DNA from: Paenibacillus polymyxa
GTDB lineage: Bacteria; Bacillota; Bacilli; Paenibacillales; Paenibacillaceae
Direction: 5' to 3'
Length of the DNA: 64,000 nucleotides
NCBI RefSeq assembly: GCF_018614975.1
Contig: NZ_JAGGNR010000016.1
Location: 124,001 to 188,000 of the forward strand
Position 1 is the first letter of the stretch, and every line of letters starts with the position of its first letter. The notes beneath the pieces are model-generated. The model did not search any database, was not told the origin of the DNA, and saw only the letters and a list, made by a program, of their open reading frames with translations. Position numbers and translations under genes: made by a program. Shown piece after piece: positions 54,593-64,000 of this stretch.

Positions 54593-55330
54593 ATGAATTT
54601 GAAATGGAAGACATGGATGGCAGCCGGATTGGCAGCCGTAGTCATAACAGCAGCAACAGGACATGTGGCATTCGCTGATTCAACGGTTCGGGCTGAGGAA
54701 CATGACGATGCGTCAAAAGCTTCTTCCTCCGGCAAATCAGCGAAGCCATGCATGCAGGCAGGACACGGTCTGTTCATGATTGGTGAAACAGCAGATTTGC
54801 TTGGGATTGGACTTCGGGATCTGAAAGAACAGATGGAACTTGGCAAGACGTTGTCCCAGATTGCCAAAGAGCGTAAGGGACTAAGTGAGGAGCAGTTATT
54901 GCAGAAGTTGAAGCCTACACTTGCGCAGCGTCTGGATCAAGCTGTAGAAGAAGGCTGTCTCACTAAGGAACAAGCTGCGGCCACGAAGGCGGACATGGAT
55001 ACCAAGTTGAAAAAGGTCATTAATACCCCGCTGCGTGACTTGCGGCGTGAATTTGCCCACCATGGCAAACGTTCCATGGTAGATAAGGGGGAAATTGCCC
55101 GGTTTATTGGAGTCACCCCGGCTCAACTGCACGAGCAGCTTCAGGGAGGGAAATCCCTGGCTGAGATTGCTCAGGCAAAAGGCATTAGCGAAACGCAGCT
55201 GGTGGACAAGCTGAAGGAACAATTAACGGGTGATCTGAAGAGATTTGTGAATCAGAAGGGCAACGTGCATCCAGCCCCGGGTCCCCAGGAACCTGTTCCT
55301 GGACGATCCACTTCGAGCGAAGTAAAATAA
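54593..55330 (+). CDS. secreted protein with two copies of an LGIS-type helical repeat
   Basis: A 245-residue exported protein. The signal peptide is WMAAGLAAVVITAATGHVAFA. Two similar modules follow: residues 63-110 (ADLLGIGLRDLKEQMELGKT, LSQIAKERKGLSEEQLLQKL) and residues 160-205 (ARFIGVTPAQLHEQLQGGKS, LAEIAQAKGISETQLVDKL). The shared pattern is hydrophobic-G-(I/V)-xx-x-L-xx-Q-(hyd)-xx-GK-(S/T)-L-xx-IA. A linker ends in Pro-rich sequence. AAAGGCGG precedes the ATG. It is divergent from the isoprenyl-enzyme gene. Function unknown. Confidence 0.8.
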   Translation: MNLKWKTWMAAGLAAVVITAATGHVAFADSTVRAEEHDDASKASSSGKSAKPCMQAGHGLFMIGETADLLGIGLRDLKEQMELGKTLSQIAKERKGLSEEQLLQKLKPTLAQRLDQAVEEGCLTKEQAAATKADMDTKLKKVINTPLRDLRREFAHHGKRSMVDKGEIARFIGVTPAQLHEQLQGGKSLAEIAQAKGISETQLVDKLKEQLTGDLKRFVNQKGNVHPAPGPQEPVPGRSTSSEVK

Positions 55331-55369
55331 AGAAGAGCGTCTCCGTGAGGGGACGCTCTTCTTTATTTT
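55326..55369. terminator. bidirectional terminator
   Basis: Long arms around AAAGAAGAGCGTC and GACGCTCTTCTTT with A- and T-runs outside. They lie between convergent genes. Confidence 0.9.
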
Positions 55370-56621
55370 ACAATGGCTCACTCGTTCCCGGACTGCGAGT
55401 GTGGCCGGGTGACGGAGTTCGCTCAGGTGAATTTCTTTTGTCCACAGCAGCTGATGGAGGGGAGGTTGCACGTGGTTTGCGCATTAACCCTACGGTGAAG
55501 CGGGAGCCAGGAAGCTTGGATAATGCCCAACTGATTGCAAGAGCACTACCAACAGTTACAAAGAACGATAGCAACGTTACAGGCAGATGCCATCCACTGA
55601 GTTGAAGCGGTCTGGTTACGTAAGCGATCGCGTAGATCACCAGTGCATGAACCAGATATCCACCAAATGAATAGCGGCCAATCCAGGATAATAGGCGCTG
55701 AAACCATATGTTTTTGCTCCGCATCAGTACAAGGAAACCATACATCATAAACATCTGAGCCATAATGATCAGGAATGTGGTTGGTTTCAGATAGGTGGAG
55801 ATATTCAGATTCACAACATCCCCGGACCCACGCAGCACATCGTAACCAAGCCATATATACATCCCTACAAACAGACAGATCGTCCATGGCAGTACCTTCG
55901 TGGTCCAACTCCTCCAATTGTCCACTGACCAGGCACATACAGCACCCAGTAAAAAGTAGAACCAGTACATCACCCATGAATAGGAGCGATATTGCAGCAA
56001 CGTTGACCAAGGCTCAGACATGGATTCTGTCCAGCCCCCCATATTATAGTAGGACCATTTCATAAGCAGGGCATATAGTGCTGCTGCAAAGAGAATTAGC
56101 CCGGTAATGACTTGCATGGGCGTGAAACGTGAGGCGTTCTGGATACGTCTCTGAATGGCTTTCGCTCCCGCCAAAAACAGGGGGAACAGAATATAGAACT
56201 GAAACACCATAATGACAAACCAGAGATGATATCCTGTCTGCGGGACAAACAGTTCACGAATCAGATTGCGAAAATCCGGTATGCCTGCAAGCCAGAACGC
56301 GGGGGTGAAGATACGGACAGAAAGCCAATAGATCAGTGTCCATACGACAAACGGCATATAGATATCGCCAAATCGCTTTCGAATAAAGCGAGGATAGTCC
56401 GGTTTGGTGTTCCGGTGATGGTAAAACAGCATTACACCCGATAGAAATACAAATGTTGGCGTACCAAATCGGGTCAGATGATAAATCATGGTCAGCATAA
56501 TGGAATCTGGTTTTTCAATATCGGCGCGATAGATATACTCAGCGATATTATGCTGCATGACAATCGCCAGAAAGGCAATGCCCCGCAGCTGGGTCCATTC
56601 CGCTATTCGCGGTTTTTTCAC
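55368..56621 (-). CDS. acyltransferase family 3 membrane protein (OafA/WecH-like)
   Basis: A 417-residue protein with about ten membrane helices. The acyltransferase-3 N terminus is clear: EWTQLRGIAFLAIVMQHNIAE, where the His after the first helix is the usual active residue. HLTRFGTPTFVFLSGVMLFY and the Arg-rich IRKRFGDIYMPFVVWTLIY follow. Members O-acetylate wall polymers, exopolysaccharides or other glycans. The GTG at 56621 has GGAGGGAGG upstream and is preferred to ATGs further out. The Pro/Ser-rich C terminus runs into the terminator shared with the convergent gene. Confidence 0.87.
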   Translation of the reverse strand: MKKPRIAEWTQLRGIAFLAIVMQHNIAEYIYRADIEKPDSIMLTMIYHLTRFGTPTFVFLSGVMLFYHHRNTKPDYPRFIRKRFGDIYMPFVVWTLIYWLSVRIFTPAFWLAGIPDFRNLIRELFVPQTGYHLWFVIMVFQFYILFPLFLAGAKAIQRRIQNASRFTPMQVITGLILFAAALYALLMKWSYYNMGGWTESMSEPWSTLLQYRSYSWVMYWFYFLLGAVCAWSVDNWRSWTTKVLPWTICLFVGMYIWLGYDVLRGSGDVVNLNISTYLKPTTFLIIMAQMFMMYGFLVLMRSKNIWFQRLLSWIGRYSFGGYLVHALVIYAIAYVTRPLQLSGWHLPVTLLSFFVTVGSALAISWALSKLPGSRFTVGLMRKPRATSPPSAAVDKRNSPERTPSPGHTRSPGTSEPL

Positions 56622-56710
56622 ATTGTAATCCTCCCTCCAGGAACCGGAGTTCATCATATAAGGGTACCCGTTAAACATTAAGACTGCATTAAATGGAGGA
56701 AACAGGTACT

Positions 56711-56738
56711 AAAAAAGACGGCTTGGGCCGTCTTCTCT
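56711..56738 (-). terminator. intrinsic terminator of the LCP gene
   Basis: Arms AAGACGGC and GCCGTCTT with a four-base loop; a run of T residues follows on the minus strand. Confidence 0.88.
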
Positions 56739-56769
56739 GTTGATATATCTCATACTTGATTTAGTTCCG

Positions 56770-57756
56770 TTATTCTGATGATGGGGTCTCTGAGGACGCG
56801 GCATCTTCTTCAAACAGTTTCTGAATGTAGGACTGGAGTTTGATTACATCGACACCCAGCACCTGAGCTGAGCCGACCAGTTCATTGGTGAGCAGCTTGT
56901 TCGGTGGAATCTGCTGCTGATCTATATCATTAACATGGATATCGAAGCCAAGTGATGCGAGTTTTAACATCTGGGTTGGACTAAGGTCTGTCTCAATATA
57001 GGGAGCGATCGCTTCTAGGATATCCGGGATTTTGAAGAGCGACGTGGTGCTCTGCATTTTCTTGGCTAACTCGGTCATGAAGATCCGCTGCCGTTCGGTA
57101 CGAGTGAAATCCGAGGTGGCATCATGCCGGAACCGAACATATTGAAGGGCGGTCTTGCCGTCCATATGCTGCAATCCTTTTTTTAAGTCAATGTCGTACA
57201 TATGTTTATCTGCTTTACTGGTGTAATACATGTCTTTCTCCACATCGATCTCAATACCGCCTACAGCATCAACGAGTGCCATGAAACCTGTAAAGTCTGT
57301 GTAGACATAATGCTGAATGGGAATACCGAGCAGATCACTTACGGTTTGTTTGGTCAGCTCCGCACCCCCGTAGGAAAATGCAGCATTAAGTCTGCTTTTG
57401 CCATGCCCCGGAATGGCTACATAGGTGTCTCGCAGTACGGAGAATAGATGGGCTTTTTTGGTGACTGGATCAATGGAAGCGACCATGACCGAATCTGAGC
57501 GTCCTGCATCATCACCTCTAGAGTCTCCACCAAGGAGCAGAATGTTCACCCGTTCCTGGCCTTCCCATCTGGGAATCGTTGTCGTTGGGGTGTCTGAATC
57601 GTTATCTGTGCCTGAAGAGGACGAGTTGGATGAAGTCCCGGAAGCGGTTGAGATGCTATTGGCAAAATGAACAATCGAATATCCGTAATATACAACGACA
57701 CCTGTAATCGCAAGTGCCAGGGTCAGGGCTGTACCCCATAACCATTTTTTAAGCAT
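56770..57756 (-). CDS. LytR-CpsA-Psr (LCP) family protein
   Basis: A 328-residue single-pass membrane enzyme. One N-terminal helix (WGTALTLALAITGVVVYYGY) and a Ser/Thr-rich linker precede the LCP domain (about residues 85-240: NILLLGGDSRGDDAGRSDSVM, HLFSVLRDTYVAIPGHGKSR, NAAFSYGGAELTKQTVSDLL, LQYVRFRHDATSDFTRTERQR). The conserved Arg and Asp residues bind the polyprenyl pyrophosphate carrier. LCP enzymes attach teichoic acids or polysaccharides to peptidoglycan. GAAAGGTGAAG lies before the ATG at 57756; the longer frame has no ribosome site. Confidence 0.93.
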   Translation of the reverse strand: MLKKWLWGTALTLALAITGVVVYYGYSIVHFANSISTASGTSSNSSSSGTDNDSDTPTTTIPRWEGQERVNILLLGGDSRGDDAGRSDSVMVASIDPVTKKAHLFSVLRDTYVAIPGHGKSRLNAAFSYGGAELTKQTVSDLLGIPIQHYVYTDFTGFMALVDAVGGIEIDVEKDMYYTSKADKHMYDIDLKKGLQHMDGKTALQYVRFRHDATSDFTRTERQRIFMTELAKKMQSTTSLFKIPDILEAIAPYIETDLSPTQMLKLASLGFDIHVNDIDQQQIPPNKLLTNELVGSAQVLGVDVIKLQSYIQKLFEEDAASSETPSSE

Positions 57757-58164
57757 AATCTTCACCTTTCTATGATTGAACTGATATGTAACCCAAACTA
57801 GTTTAACAAAAAGAAAGCAAAATGTCCTCTTTGATTTCGTAAATTCGGTCAATGTGAGGATTGTTTGACAAATAGTTAGGTGTATATTTGTTGTGTAAAA
57901 AATATACCAAGTCGATTCCCGACTTCTTCATTAACATACACCGAAGTGTTTTTCGTTAGCGATTGAAAGAAATGTGTGGCGAAGTTGCCGTAGTTTCGTT
58001 TAACTCAAGAAGTCTCTAATCTCTGGTTCTTCCAAAGATGGGAGATTCTTTTGCGTAATGTTCGAAGTTACATGAAATTTATAGAAATTGAATTCTAACA
58101 TCTACAATTCATGACTACAGGTGACGATATACTATAAATATGTATTATTTGAGGAGTTGGACAC
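57757..58164. other. intergenic region before chemoreceptor
   Basis: Some 400 bases between divergent genes. They hold a small hairpin AAGTCG/CGACTT at about 57908-57924, and a TACA (58103-58106), 16 bases, GACGATAT (58123-58130) string that resembles a sigma-D motility promoter. No gene was seen. Confidence 0.4.
58103..58130 (+). promoter_or_regulatory. possible sigma-D promoter of chemoreceptor gene
   Basis: TACA, 16 bases, GACGATAT resembles the TAAA/GCCGATAT boxes of sigma-D. It lies 35 bases before the receptor start, a suitable place for a motility gene. Confidence 0.45.
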
Positions 58165-59904
58165 ATGGAAGGCACGCGGGGAAACATGTTGGGGAAATTG
58201 AAGTTAACGATTCGAGGCAAGTTACTGACCGGTTTTCTGGCAGTCGTGATTCTGATGATTTTTGTAAGTGCCTATTCGTTAGTCCAGATTCATAGTATGT
58301 CTGGCAAGGCGAGTGAAGTGGATCAGACCTGGATGCCGAGTGTAAGCCTGCTGGGTAAGATGAATGGTGATATCTCCGATGTAGAGCGATTGGCGCTTGC
58401 AATCATCGTGGAACAGAACGAAGATGAAACAACAAAGATGAATGAAGCGTTGCAACTACTCCTCACAAAGATGGAGGATGAGCGCAAGCAGTTGCAAACG
58501 TACATTGCAGGCAATGAAGCAGCGCTTAAGCTTTATAATGAGGATTTCAGTACAAACTATGATGCCTATCTGACTAAAATGCCTGCATTCATCAAATTGG
58601 GGCTGGACAATGATTATGATGGAGCAAGCAGACTTCATACTGAGGCTTATCCGATGTGGTATATGGCAAACGACGCACTTGTTAAGTTAATTGACTTGGG
58701 TAATGAAGGTTCGGAAGCGGCTACGAATGATTCTGTTGTATTGGCGGAGAATACATTTAATGTGATTTTGGCAGTGACGATATTTGCCTTCCTGGTTGCG
58801 ATATTCATTGCATTCTTCATTGCAAGTATCATCTCGCGTCCAATCAAAAAGATGAATGAAGCAGCCTTGGCCATTGCCAACGGCGATCTGACGGGTGAGA
58901 CGATTGTACTTAAGAACAAGGATGAATTGGGAACACTGGCAACTTCCTTCAATACCATGAGTGGTAATTTGCGCTCGATGATTGAATCGGTATCAGTAAC
59001 CTCTGAGCAGGTAGCGGCTTCATCCGAGGAGCTTCTTGCAAGTGCGGAGCAGAATACTCAAGCCTCGGAACAGATTTCCGAAACGGTTGAGGAATTGGCT
59101 GTAGGTACGTCTGATCAAGTTGATATTGTGAAGCGCTCTTCACAGGCGATGAATGAGATGGCTCTCGGATCAGAGCAGATTGCTGAGCTTGCTCAGAGTG
59201 TATCCGTATCTGCTGTAGATGCGGCGAATCAATCTTCCGAAGGAAATATGATTATTCAGCAAGCGGTTGAACAGATGGGTTCTGTTCGAAATTCCATTGC
59301 TTCGCTTACTGAATTGGTTACAGGGCTGGGGGAACGTTCAGCAGAGATTGGAACCATTACCGAGGTAATCAACAACATTGCCCGGCAGACCAATCTGCTT
59401 GCACTGAATGCAGCTATTGAAGCCGCACGGGCAGGAGAGCATGGACGTGGTTTCGCCGTAGTTGCGGGAGAAGTGCGTAAGTTGGCTGAGGAATCGTCCA
59501 CATCTGCGCAAAGAATTACGGATCTCGTTCAATTGATTCAGAAAGATACAGATCATGCTGTTCAGGCAGTCAAAGTGAACAGCAGTGAGACAGAAGCAGG
59601 AATCGAGATGGTTACTGCTGCAGGACAAGCGTTCGAGCAGATCTCGGATGCGGTCAACAAAGTGGCGGGTGAAATCCAGGAAGTATCTGCAGGTTCAGAA
59701 GAAATGTCGGCGAGTACAACTGAGGTTGTAGGATATGTAAGTCAAATCTCCAACATTGCTGGAGAGGCAGCGGGCGGGGTTCATAATGTATCTGCCGCAA
59801 CTCAGCAGCAGTTGGCTTCGATGGAAGAGATTGCATCATCCGCAGGTTCATTATCCAAAATGGCCGAAGAACTGCAGGAGCAAATTAACAAGTTCAAAGT
59901 GTAA
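58165..59904 (+). CDS. methyl-accepting chemotaxis protein (4HB type)
   Basis: A 579-residue chemoreceptor. Membrane helix 1 is near residues 20-40 ([21 protein letters not shown]). An outer four-helix bundle (about 40-190) contains [21 protein letters not shown]. Helix 2 is near 195-220, followed by HAMP ([20 protein letters not shown]) and a long signalling hairpin with tip [26 protein letters not shown] precedes the ATG. The ligand is unknown; 4HB receptors often bind small organic acids. Confidence 0.95.
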   Translation: MEGTRGNMLGKLKLTIRGKLLTGFLAVVILMIFVSAYSLVQIHSMSGKASEVDQTWMPSVSLLGKMNGDISDVERLALAIIVEQNEDETTKMNEALQLLLTKMEDERKQLQTYIAGNEAALKLYNEDFSTNYDAYLTKMPAFIKLGLDNDYDGASRLHTEAYPMWYMANDALVKLIDLGNEGSEAATNDSVVLAENTFNVILAVTIFAFLVAIFIAFFIASIISRPIKKMNEAALAIANGDLTGETIVLKNKDELGTLATSFNTMSGNLRSMIESVSVTSEQVAASSEELLASAEQNTQASEQISETVEELAVGTSDQVDIVKRSSQAMNEMALGSEQIAELAQSVSVSAVDAANQSSEGNMIIQQAVEQMGSVRNSIASLTELVTGLGERSAEIGTITEVINNIARQTNLLALNAAIEAARAGEHGRGFAVVAGEVRKLAEESSTSAQRITDLVQLIQKDTDHAVQAVKVNSSETEAGIEMVTAAGQAFEQISDAVNKVAGEIQEVSAGSEEMSASTTEVVGYVSQISNIAGEAAGGVHNVSAATQQQLASMEEIASSAGSLSKMAEELQEQINKFKV

Positions 59905-60236
59905 CCAATGAGATGTTCTGATACCTAAGGTGTACAGAAACATACAGACGAGATGGTCAGAATGCCATTTGATCTGTGGTTTTGAAAGCAAGGGCGAGAA
60001 GTTGTTTCTCTAACGCGCATATGCGTCAGAGAAGCAGCTTTTTTTGTCGCTTGACGCAGAGGAGGTCACAACAATGTTATTTTAGAAGTCACCAATGCTT
60101 ATATAGCAAGTTAAACAAACGACTATAATGGTAATTAATGGTGGAAATTGCACTGAAATACACCATGGGGAGGAGCGATATAAACTCGCAGTCCAGAGTA
60201 ATGCATACGGAACATTCATGAAGAGGAGATGAATAG
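59905..60236. other. intergenic region before cellulase operon
   Basis: This region holds the terminator of the chemoreceptor gene (60000-60046) and about 190 bases upstream of the cellulase start with no clear operator. No gene was seen. Confidence 0.5.
60000..60046 (+). terminator. intrinsic terminator of chemoreceptor gene
   Basis: The long stem 60000-60016/60023-60039 contains TCTCT and AGAGA plus an AACGC/GCGT inner part; seven T residues follow. Confidence 0.85.
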
Positions 60237-63236
60237 TTGAACATGAAGGGGAGCTGGTGGAAACGAGTCGCCATGATTGCGTTATCGGCAGGACTACTGG
60301 CAGGGAGTTTATCGATGGGCACAGGAATTCGTAAGGCGGATGCGGCCGCCGGAAATCAGAACTATGCTGAAGCACTGCAAAAGGCCATTTACTTCTATGA
60401 AGCCCAGCGTTCGGGCCCATTGCCAGCGAGTAATCGGGTCGAATGGCGTGGTAATTCGGGTATGCAGGATGGGGCTGATGTAGGCGTTGATCTGACCGGA
60501 GGGTGGTATGATGCCGGAGATCATGTGAAGTTTGGTTTTCCGATGGCTGCTTCCGCTACGATGCTCGCCTGGTCTGTCGTGGAATACAGCGACGGATATG
60601 AACAGGCCGGACAACTGGAGGAGATCAAGGATAATATCCGATGGGCGACCGACTATTTTATGAAAGCGCATACGAAACCAAATGAATTATGGGGACAAGT
60701 CGGAGCCGGCAATACCGACCATGCCTGGTGGGGACCCGCAGAAGTCATGCAGATGAACCGTCCGTCGTTCAAGATTGATGCTTCATGCCCGGGCAGCGAT
60801 CTGGCGGCAGAAACGGCTGCAGCGCTGGCAGCGTCATCGATTGTATTTGCAGATGATGATCCTGTGTATTCAACGAAGTTGCTTCAACATGCGAAGGAAC
60901 TGTATCACTTTGCAGATACGTATCGTGGGGAATACACCGATTGTATCACTGATGCCGCAGCATTCTATAACTCGTGGACAGGATACGAAGACGAGCTGGC
61001 ATGGGGCGGAGCATGGCTGTATTTAGCCACTAATGACAGCGCTTACTTGTCCAAAGCCATTGCAGCTACGGACCGGTGGTCTTCTAGCGGTGGCTCAGCC
61101 AATTGGCCGTATACCTGGACACAAGGTTGGGACAGTAAACATTATGGTGCCCAGATCCTGCTTGCCCGGATTACGTCCAGTTTGAACATGCCGGAGGCGA
61201 CGAGATTTATTCAGTCGACAGAACGTAATCTGGATTATTGGACGGTTGGAGTCAATGGGACACGAGTCAAGTATACCCCAGGAGGTCTGGCATGGCTGGA
61301 TCAGTGGGGATCGCTCCGATATGCAGCGAATGCATCCTTTATTTCTTTTGTATACTCCGACTGGGTCAGTGATCCTGTGAAAAAATCAAGATATCAGGAT
61401 TTCGCTGTCTCGCAAATGAACTATATTCTGGGCGATAATCCACGTCAGAGCAGTTATGTGGTCGGATATGGACAAAATGCACCTCAACATCCGCATCATC
61501 GGACCGCTCACGGTTCATGGGTGAACAACGAAAATATCCCGGCAAACCACCGCCATATTCTGTATGGTGCGATGGTTGGTGGCCCGGATGCATCAGATGG
61601 GTATACCGATGATATTGGGGATTACGTGAGTAATGAGGTCGCAACCGATTACAATGCTGGTTTTACCGGCGCACTGGCCAAAATGAATTTGCTGTTTGGT
61701 CAGAATCATCAACCCCTTGCAAACTTCCCTGCACCTGAGGTGAAGGGGGATGAGTTCTTTGTAGAGGCTTCTGTTAAATCATCCGGTGCCAATTATACGG
61801 AAATCCGGGCACAGCTTAATAATCGATCCGCTTGGCCTGCCCGAATGGGAGATCAACTGTCCTTTAAGTATTTCCTTGATCTGAGCGAGGTGTATGCTGC
61901 TGGACGTACCGTATCGGACGTGCAAGTGACAACGTCCTTTACGGAGGGGGCGACGGTATCCCAACCAGTTGTGGTGAATGCAGCCCAGCATATCTATGCC
62001 ATTACGGCGAACTTCGGTAATACAAAGATCTATCCGGGCGGGGAAGGAAATTATCGTAAAGAAGTACAGTTCCGCATTACAGGTCCACAGGGTGCATGGA
62101 ATGCAAGTAATGATCATTCGTTCCAGACGCTGACCACAGGCACTCCTGTGAAGAGCATATACCTTCCAGTCTATGATGCAGGGATGAAGGTGTATGGACA
62201 GGAGCCTGGTGCTACACCGGTCACGGTTCCAGGCGCACCCGCTGGCGTGCAGGCTGTTGCGGGAAGCAGTCAGGTTAACCTGACCTGGGCAGCTGGTTCC
62301 GGGGCCGAATCGTATACGGTGAAGCGTTCCGAGGTGAGTGGAGGGCCATATACAACTGTTGCGACGGGTGTGAATGGATTGACCTATACAAACACGGGAC
62401 TGACCAATGGGAAGACTTATTATTATGTAGTGACTGCCGTGAATTCAGCTGGGGAATCATTGAGTTCTGTAGAGGTGTCGGCTACACCGCAAGCAGCTTC
62501 GACGGTCCCCGGAGCACTGACTTTAAGCGGGACAGCTGGCAATGCACAGTCGGTCCTGACTTGGACAGCAGCCTCGGGCGCTACTAGCTATAAGGTACAA
62601 CGTTCGGTGGCAGGCGGAACATATGCGGATGTGGCAACCGGATTGTCCGTGTTGACTTACACGGACACGACTGCGCTGAATGGCACCACGTACAATTACC
62701 GGATTGCAGCCGTGAATGCGAACGGACAGACGCTGTCCAATGTCCTGGCACTGACGCCTTCTGCACCTCCGGTGACGACGGGGACGCTCGAAGTGCAGTA
62801 CCGTAGCGGAGGGTCCGGCAATTCGAGTAATGCGGTGACCCCGCAGTTCAATGTGAAAAATACCGGAACACAGGCGATTGATCTCAGTGCCGTGAAGATC
62901 CGATACTATTTTACCAAGGATGGTACCGATGATATGACGTTCTGGTGTGATTATGCTCAGATGGGTACGGCCAATGTTGAAGGAACATTTGTCGCGGTGA
63001 ATCCGGCGAAGGGTACAGCTGACACGTATTTGGAGATCAGCTTCAAGTCCGGAGCAGGCAGTTTGGCCGCTGGAGCAGAGACCGGCGTAATCCAGGCACG
63101 CTTTTCCAAAAATAATTGGAGTAATTTCGATCAAAGTAATGACTATTCCTATGACGCATCCAAGACAGCTCTTACCGCTTGGAACAAGGTAACCGGGTAT
63201 CAGGGAAACACCAAAGTATGGGGGTTGGAGCCGTAA
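60237..63236 (+). CDS. GH9 endoglucanase with CBM3 and fibronectin III modules
   Basis: A 999-residue secreted modular cellulase. The signal peptide covers residues 1-34. The GH9 catalytic domain (about 38-470) has DLTGGWYDAGDHVKFGFPMA with the catalytic base Asp, the His signature PQHPHHRTAHGSW and the acid Glu in DYVSNEVATDYNAGFTGALA. A CBM3c-like module (about 490-640) next to the catalytic domain implies processive cutting. Two fibronectin III modules (about 660-840, each with the YTVKRS or YKVQRS strand) and a C-terminal CBM3 (about 850-999, LEVQYRSGGSGNSSNAVTPQ) follow. The start is TTG at 60237 (GAGGAG seven bases upstream); the ATG at 60243 is possible. A GH48 gene follows after 90 bases. 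Confidence 0.95.
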   Translation: MNMKGSWWKRVAMIALSAGLLAGSLSMGTGIRKADAAAGNQNYAEALQKAIYFYEAQRSGPLPASNRVEWRGNSGMQDGADVGVDLTGGWYDAGDHVKFGFPMAASATMLAWSVVEYSDGYEQAGQLEEIKDNIRWATDYFMKAHTKPNELWGQVGAGNTDHAWWGPAEVMQMNRPSFKIDASCPGSDLAAETAAALAASSIVFADDDPVYSTKLLQHAKELYHFADTYRGEYTDCITDAAAFYNSWTGYEDELAWGGAWLYLATNDSAYLSKAIAATDRWSSSGGSANWPYTWTQGWDSKHYGAQILLARITSSLNMPEATRFIQSTERNLDYWTVGVNGTRVKYTPGGLAWLDQWGSLRYAANASFISFVYSDWVSDPVKKSRYQDFAVSQMNYILGDNPRQSSYVVGYGQNAPQHPHHRTAHGSWVNNENIPANHRHILYGAMVGGPDASDGYTDDIGDYVSNEVATDYNAGFTGALAKMNLLFGQNHQPLANFPAPEVKGDEFFVEASVKSSGANYTEIRAQLNNRSAWPARMGDQLSFKYFLDLSEVYAAGRTVSDVQVTTSFTEGATVSQPVVVNAAQHIYAITANFGNTKIYPGGEGNYRKEVQFRITGPQGAWNASNDHSFQTLTTGTPVKSIYLPVYDAGMKVYGQEPGATPVTVPGAPAGVQAVAGSSQVNLTWAAGSGAESYTVKRSEVSGGPYTTVATGVNGLTYTNTGLTNGKTYYYVVTAVNSAGESLSSVEVSATPQAASTVPGALTLSGTAGNAQSVLTWTAASGATSYKVQRSVAGGTYADVATGLSVLTYTDTTALNGTTYNYRIAAVNANGQTLSNVLALTPSAPPVTTGTLEVQYRSGGSGNSSNAVTPQFNVKNTGTQAIDLSAVKIRYYFTKDGTDDMTFWCDYAQMGTANVEGTFVAVNPAKGTADTYLEISFKSGAGSLAAGAETGVIQARFSKNNWSNFDQSNDYSYDASKTALTAWNKVTGYQGNTKVWGLEP

Positions 63237-63326
63237 CTGACTGAATGTCAGAAGCCGAAAGATCAACATGTACAGACCAACACGCACTTATATACAATTT
63301 CCACTATTCCAGGGAGGTATATATCA

Positions 63327-64000
63327 ATGTTGAAATCAGCTGCGAAAAAAAGTTTAACAGCCATGCTGGCGGGAACTGTCATGTTGACCGGATACACCGG
63401 TCTCTGGGCAGGGCCGCAAACGGCACATGCCGCAGATCAGGCCATCGAGATTCAGTCAGACAGCATTAATGAGGCCAGGTTTTTGCAATTGTATGATCAG
63501 TTGAAAGATCCGGCGAATGGTTATTTTTCTCCAGAGGGAATTCCATACCACTCCATTGAAACGTTGCTCAGCGAGGCCCCGGATTATGGTCACATGACGA
63601 CATCAGAGGCGTACAGTTACTGGCTATGGCTGGAGACGATGTATGGTCACTATACGGGCGATTGGTCCCAACTGGAAGCTGCATGGGATAGCATGGAAAA
63701 ATACATTATCCCGGTTAACGAAGGTGACGGCAAGGAAGAGCAGCCTACGATGAGCTCATACAACCCGAACAGCCCTGCTACGTATGCAGCGGAAAAACCT
63801 TTCCCTGATCAATATCCATCGCAACTTAATGGTCAATATGCAGCGGGTAAAGACCCGATTGATGCCGAACTTAAGGCGACCTATGGTGACAATCAGACCT
63901 ATCTCATGCACTGGCTGGTCGATGTGGATGATTGGTATGGATATGGCAACCTGTTGAATCCATCACATACGGCTACCTATGTGAACACGTTCCAGCGTGG
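63327..64000 (+). CDS. GH48 reducing-end cellobiohydrolase, N-terminal part
   Basis: The first 224 residues of a secreted enzyme cut by the window end. The signal peptide is LTAMLAGTVMLTGYTGLWAG, ending near AHAADQA. The mature part begins RFLQLYDQLKDPANGYFSPE and contains IPYHSIETLLSEAPDYGHMT and the GH48 general-acid region TTSEAYSYWLWLETMYG (Glu). NQTYLMHWLVDVDDWYGYG is also family-typical. GGGAGG precedes the ATG. GH48 exo-enzymes act with GH9 endoglucanases on crystalline cellulose; the 90-base gap without terminator indicates one operon. Confidence 0.95.
   Translation, partial: MLKSAAKKSLTAMLAGTVMLTGYTGLWAGPQTAHAADQAIEIQSDSINEARFLQLYDQLKDPANGYFSPEGIPYHSIETLLSEAPDYGHMTTSEAYSYWLWLETMYGHYTGDWSQLEAAWDSMEKYIIPVNEGDGKEEQPTMSSYNPNSPATYAAEKPFPDQYPSQLNGQYAAGKDPIDAELKATYGDNQTYLMHWLVDVDDWYGYGNLLNPSHTATYVNTFQR

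Overview
The window reads as a chromosome segment of a plant- or soil-type Paenibacillus. Gene starts carry strong AGGAGG-type ribosome sites, with several TTG/GTG starts. The gene set is typical of the genus: an AdeR/Ald pair, SigL with its targets, stalk-domain and YHYH secreted proteins, a LytR-CpsA-Psr protein, a YqkE homologue and a GH9-GH48 cellulase pair. The naming rests on protein motifs read by eye; no database search was possible. No tRNA, rRNA, CRISPR array, insertion sequence or prophage was seen.

Layout. 1-9.7 kb: truncated PatB/MalY-type lyase, S9 peptidase, STM3941-like membrane protein, aldo/keto reductase, a GntR(YtrA)-ABC-permease operon, a LURP-one-like protein and two overlapping WYL regulators. 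10-16.7 kb: nucleotidyltransferase, secreted YHYH/stalk protein, Rid protein, AEC transporter, Mug glycosylase and an ECF sigma/anti-sigma (DUF4179) pair. 16.8-22.7 kb: carbohydrate block with a LacI regulator facing a GH125 alpha-mannosidase, and an AraC regulator facing a sugar isomerase/oxidoreductase operon. 22.9-31 kb: kinase-like protein, Fe-S PD-(D/E)XK nuclease, alanine dehydrogenase facing AdeR, and a STAND ATPase with a C-terminal HTH. 31-40.7 kb: nitrogen/carbon catabolic island governed by sigma-54, made of an enhancer-binding protein, a collagen-like surface protein, proline dehydrogenase facing P5C dehydrogenase, SigL itself and aspartase. Near-perfect -24/-12 promoters precede all three catabolic genes. 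41-50.6 kb: chemoreceptor, secreted proteins, VOC dioxygenase, SDR, cyclophilin and several very small proteins. 51-54.4 kb: a 7TM sensor histidine kinase convergent with an isoprenyl-diphosphate-synthase-like (ComQ-like) gene followed by an NHLP-leader peptide precursor. 54.6-60 kb: secreted repeat protein, acyltransferase, LCP protein and a second chemoreceptor. 60.2-64 kb: GH9 cellulase followed by GH48, cut by the window end.

Most interesting: the two-gene unit at 53.1-54.4 kb. A class I isoprenoid enzyme with two Asp-rich motifs lies 51 bases upstream of a peptide with a nitrile-hydratase-type leader and a short C-terminal core holding one Cys and one Trp. The order matches comQ-comX, but the leader is of another RiPP class, and a multi-pass histidine kinase lies next door. 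This suggests a prenylated RiPP, possibly a pheromone. Other notable items are a stem-loop repeat present in three copies and an intergenic element with crossing inverted repeats at 23.7 kb.
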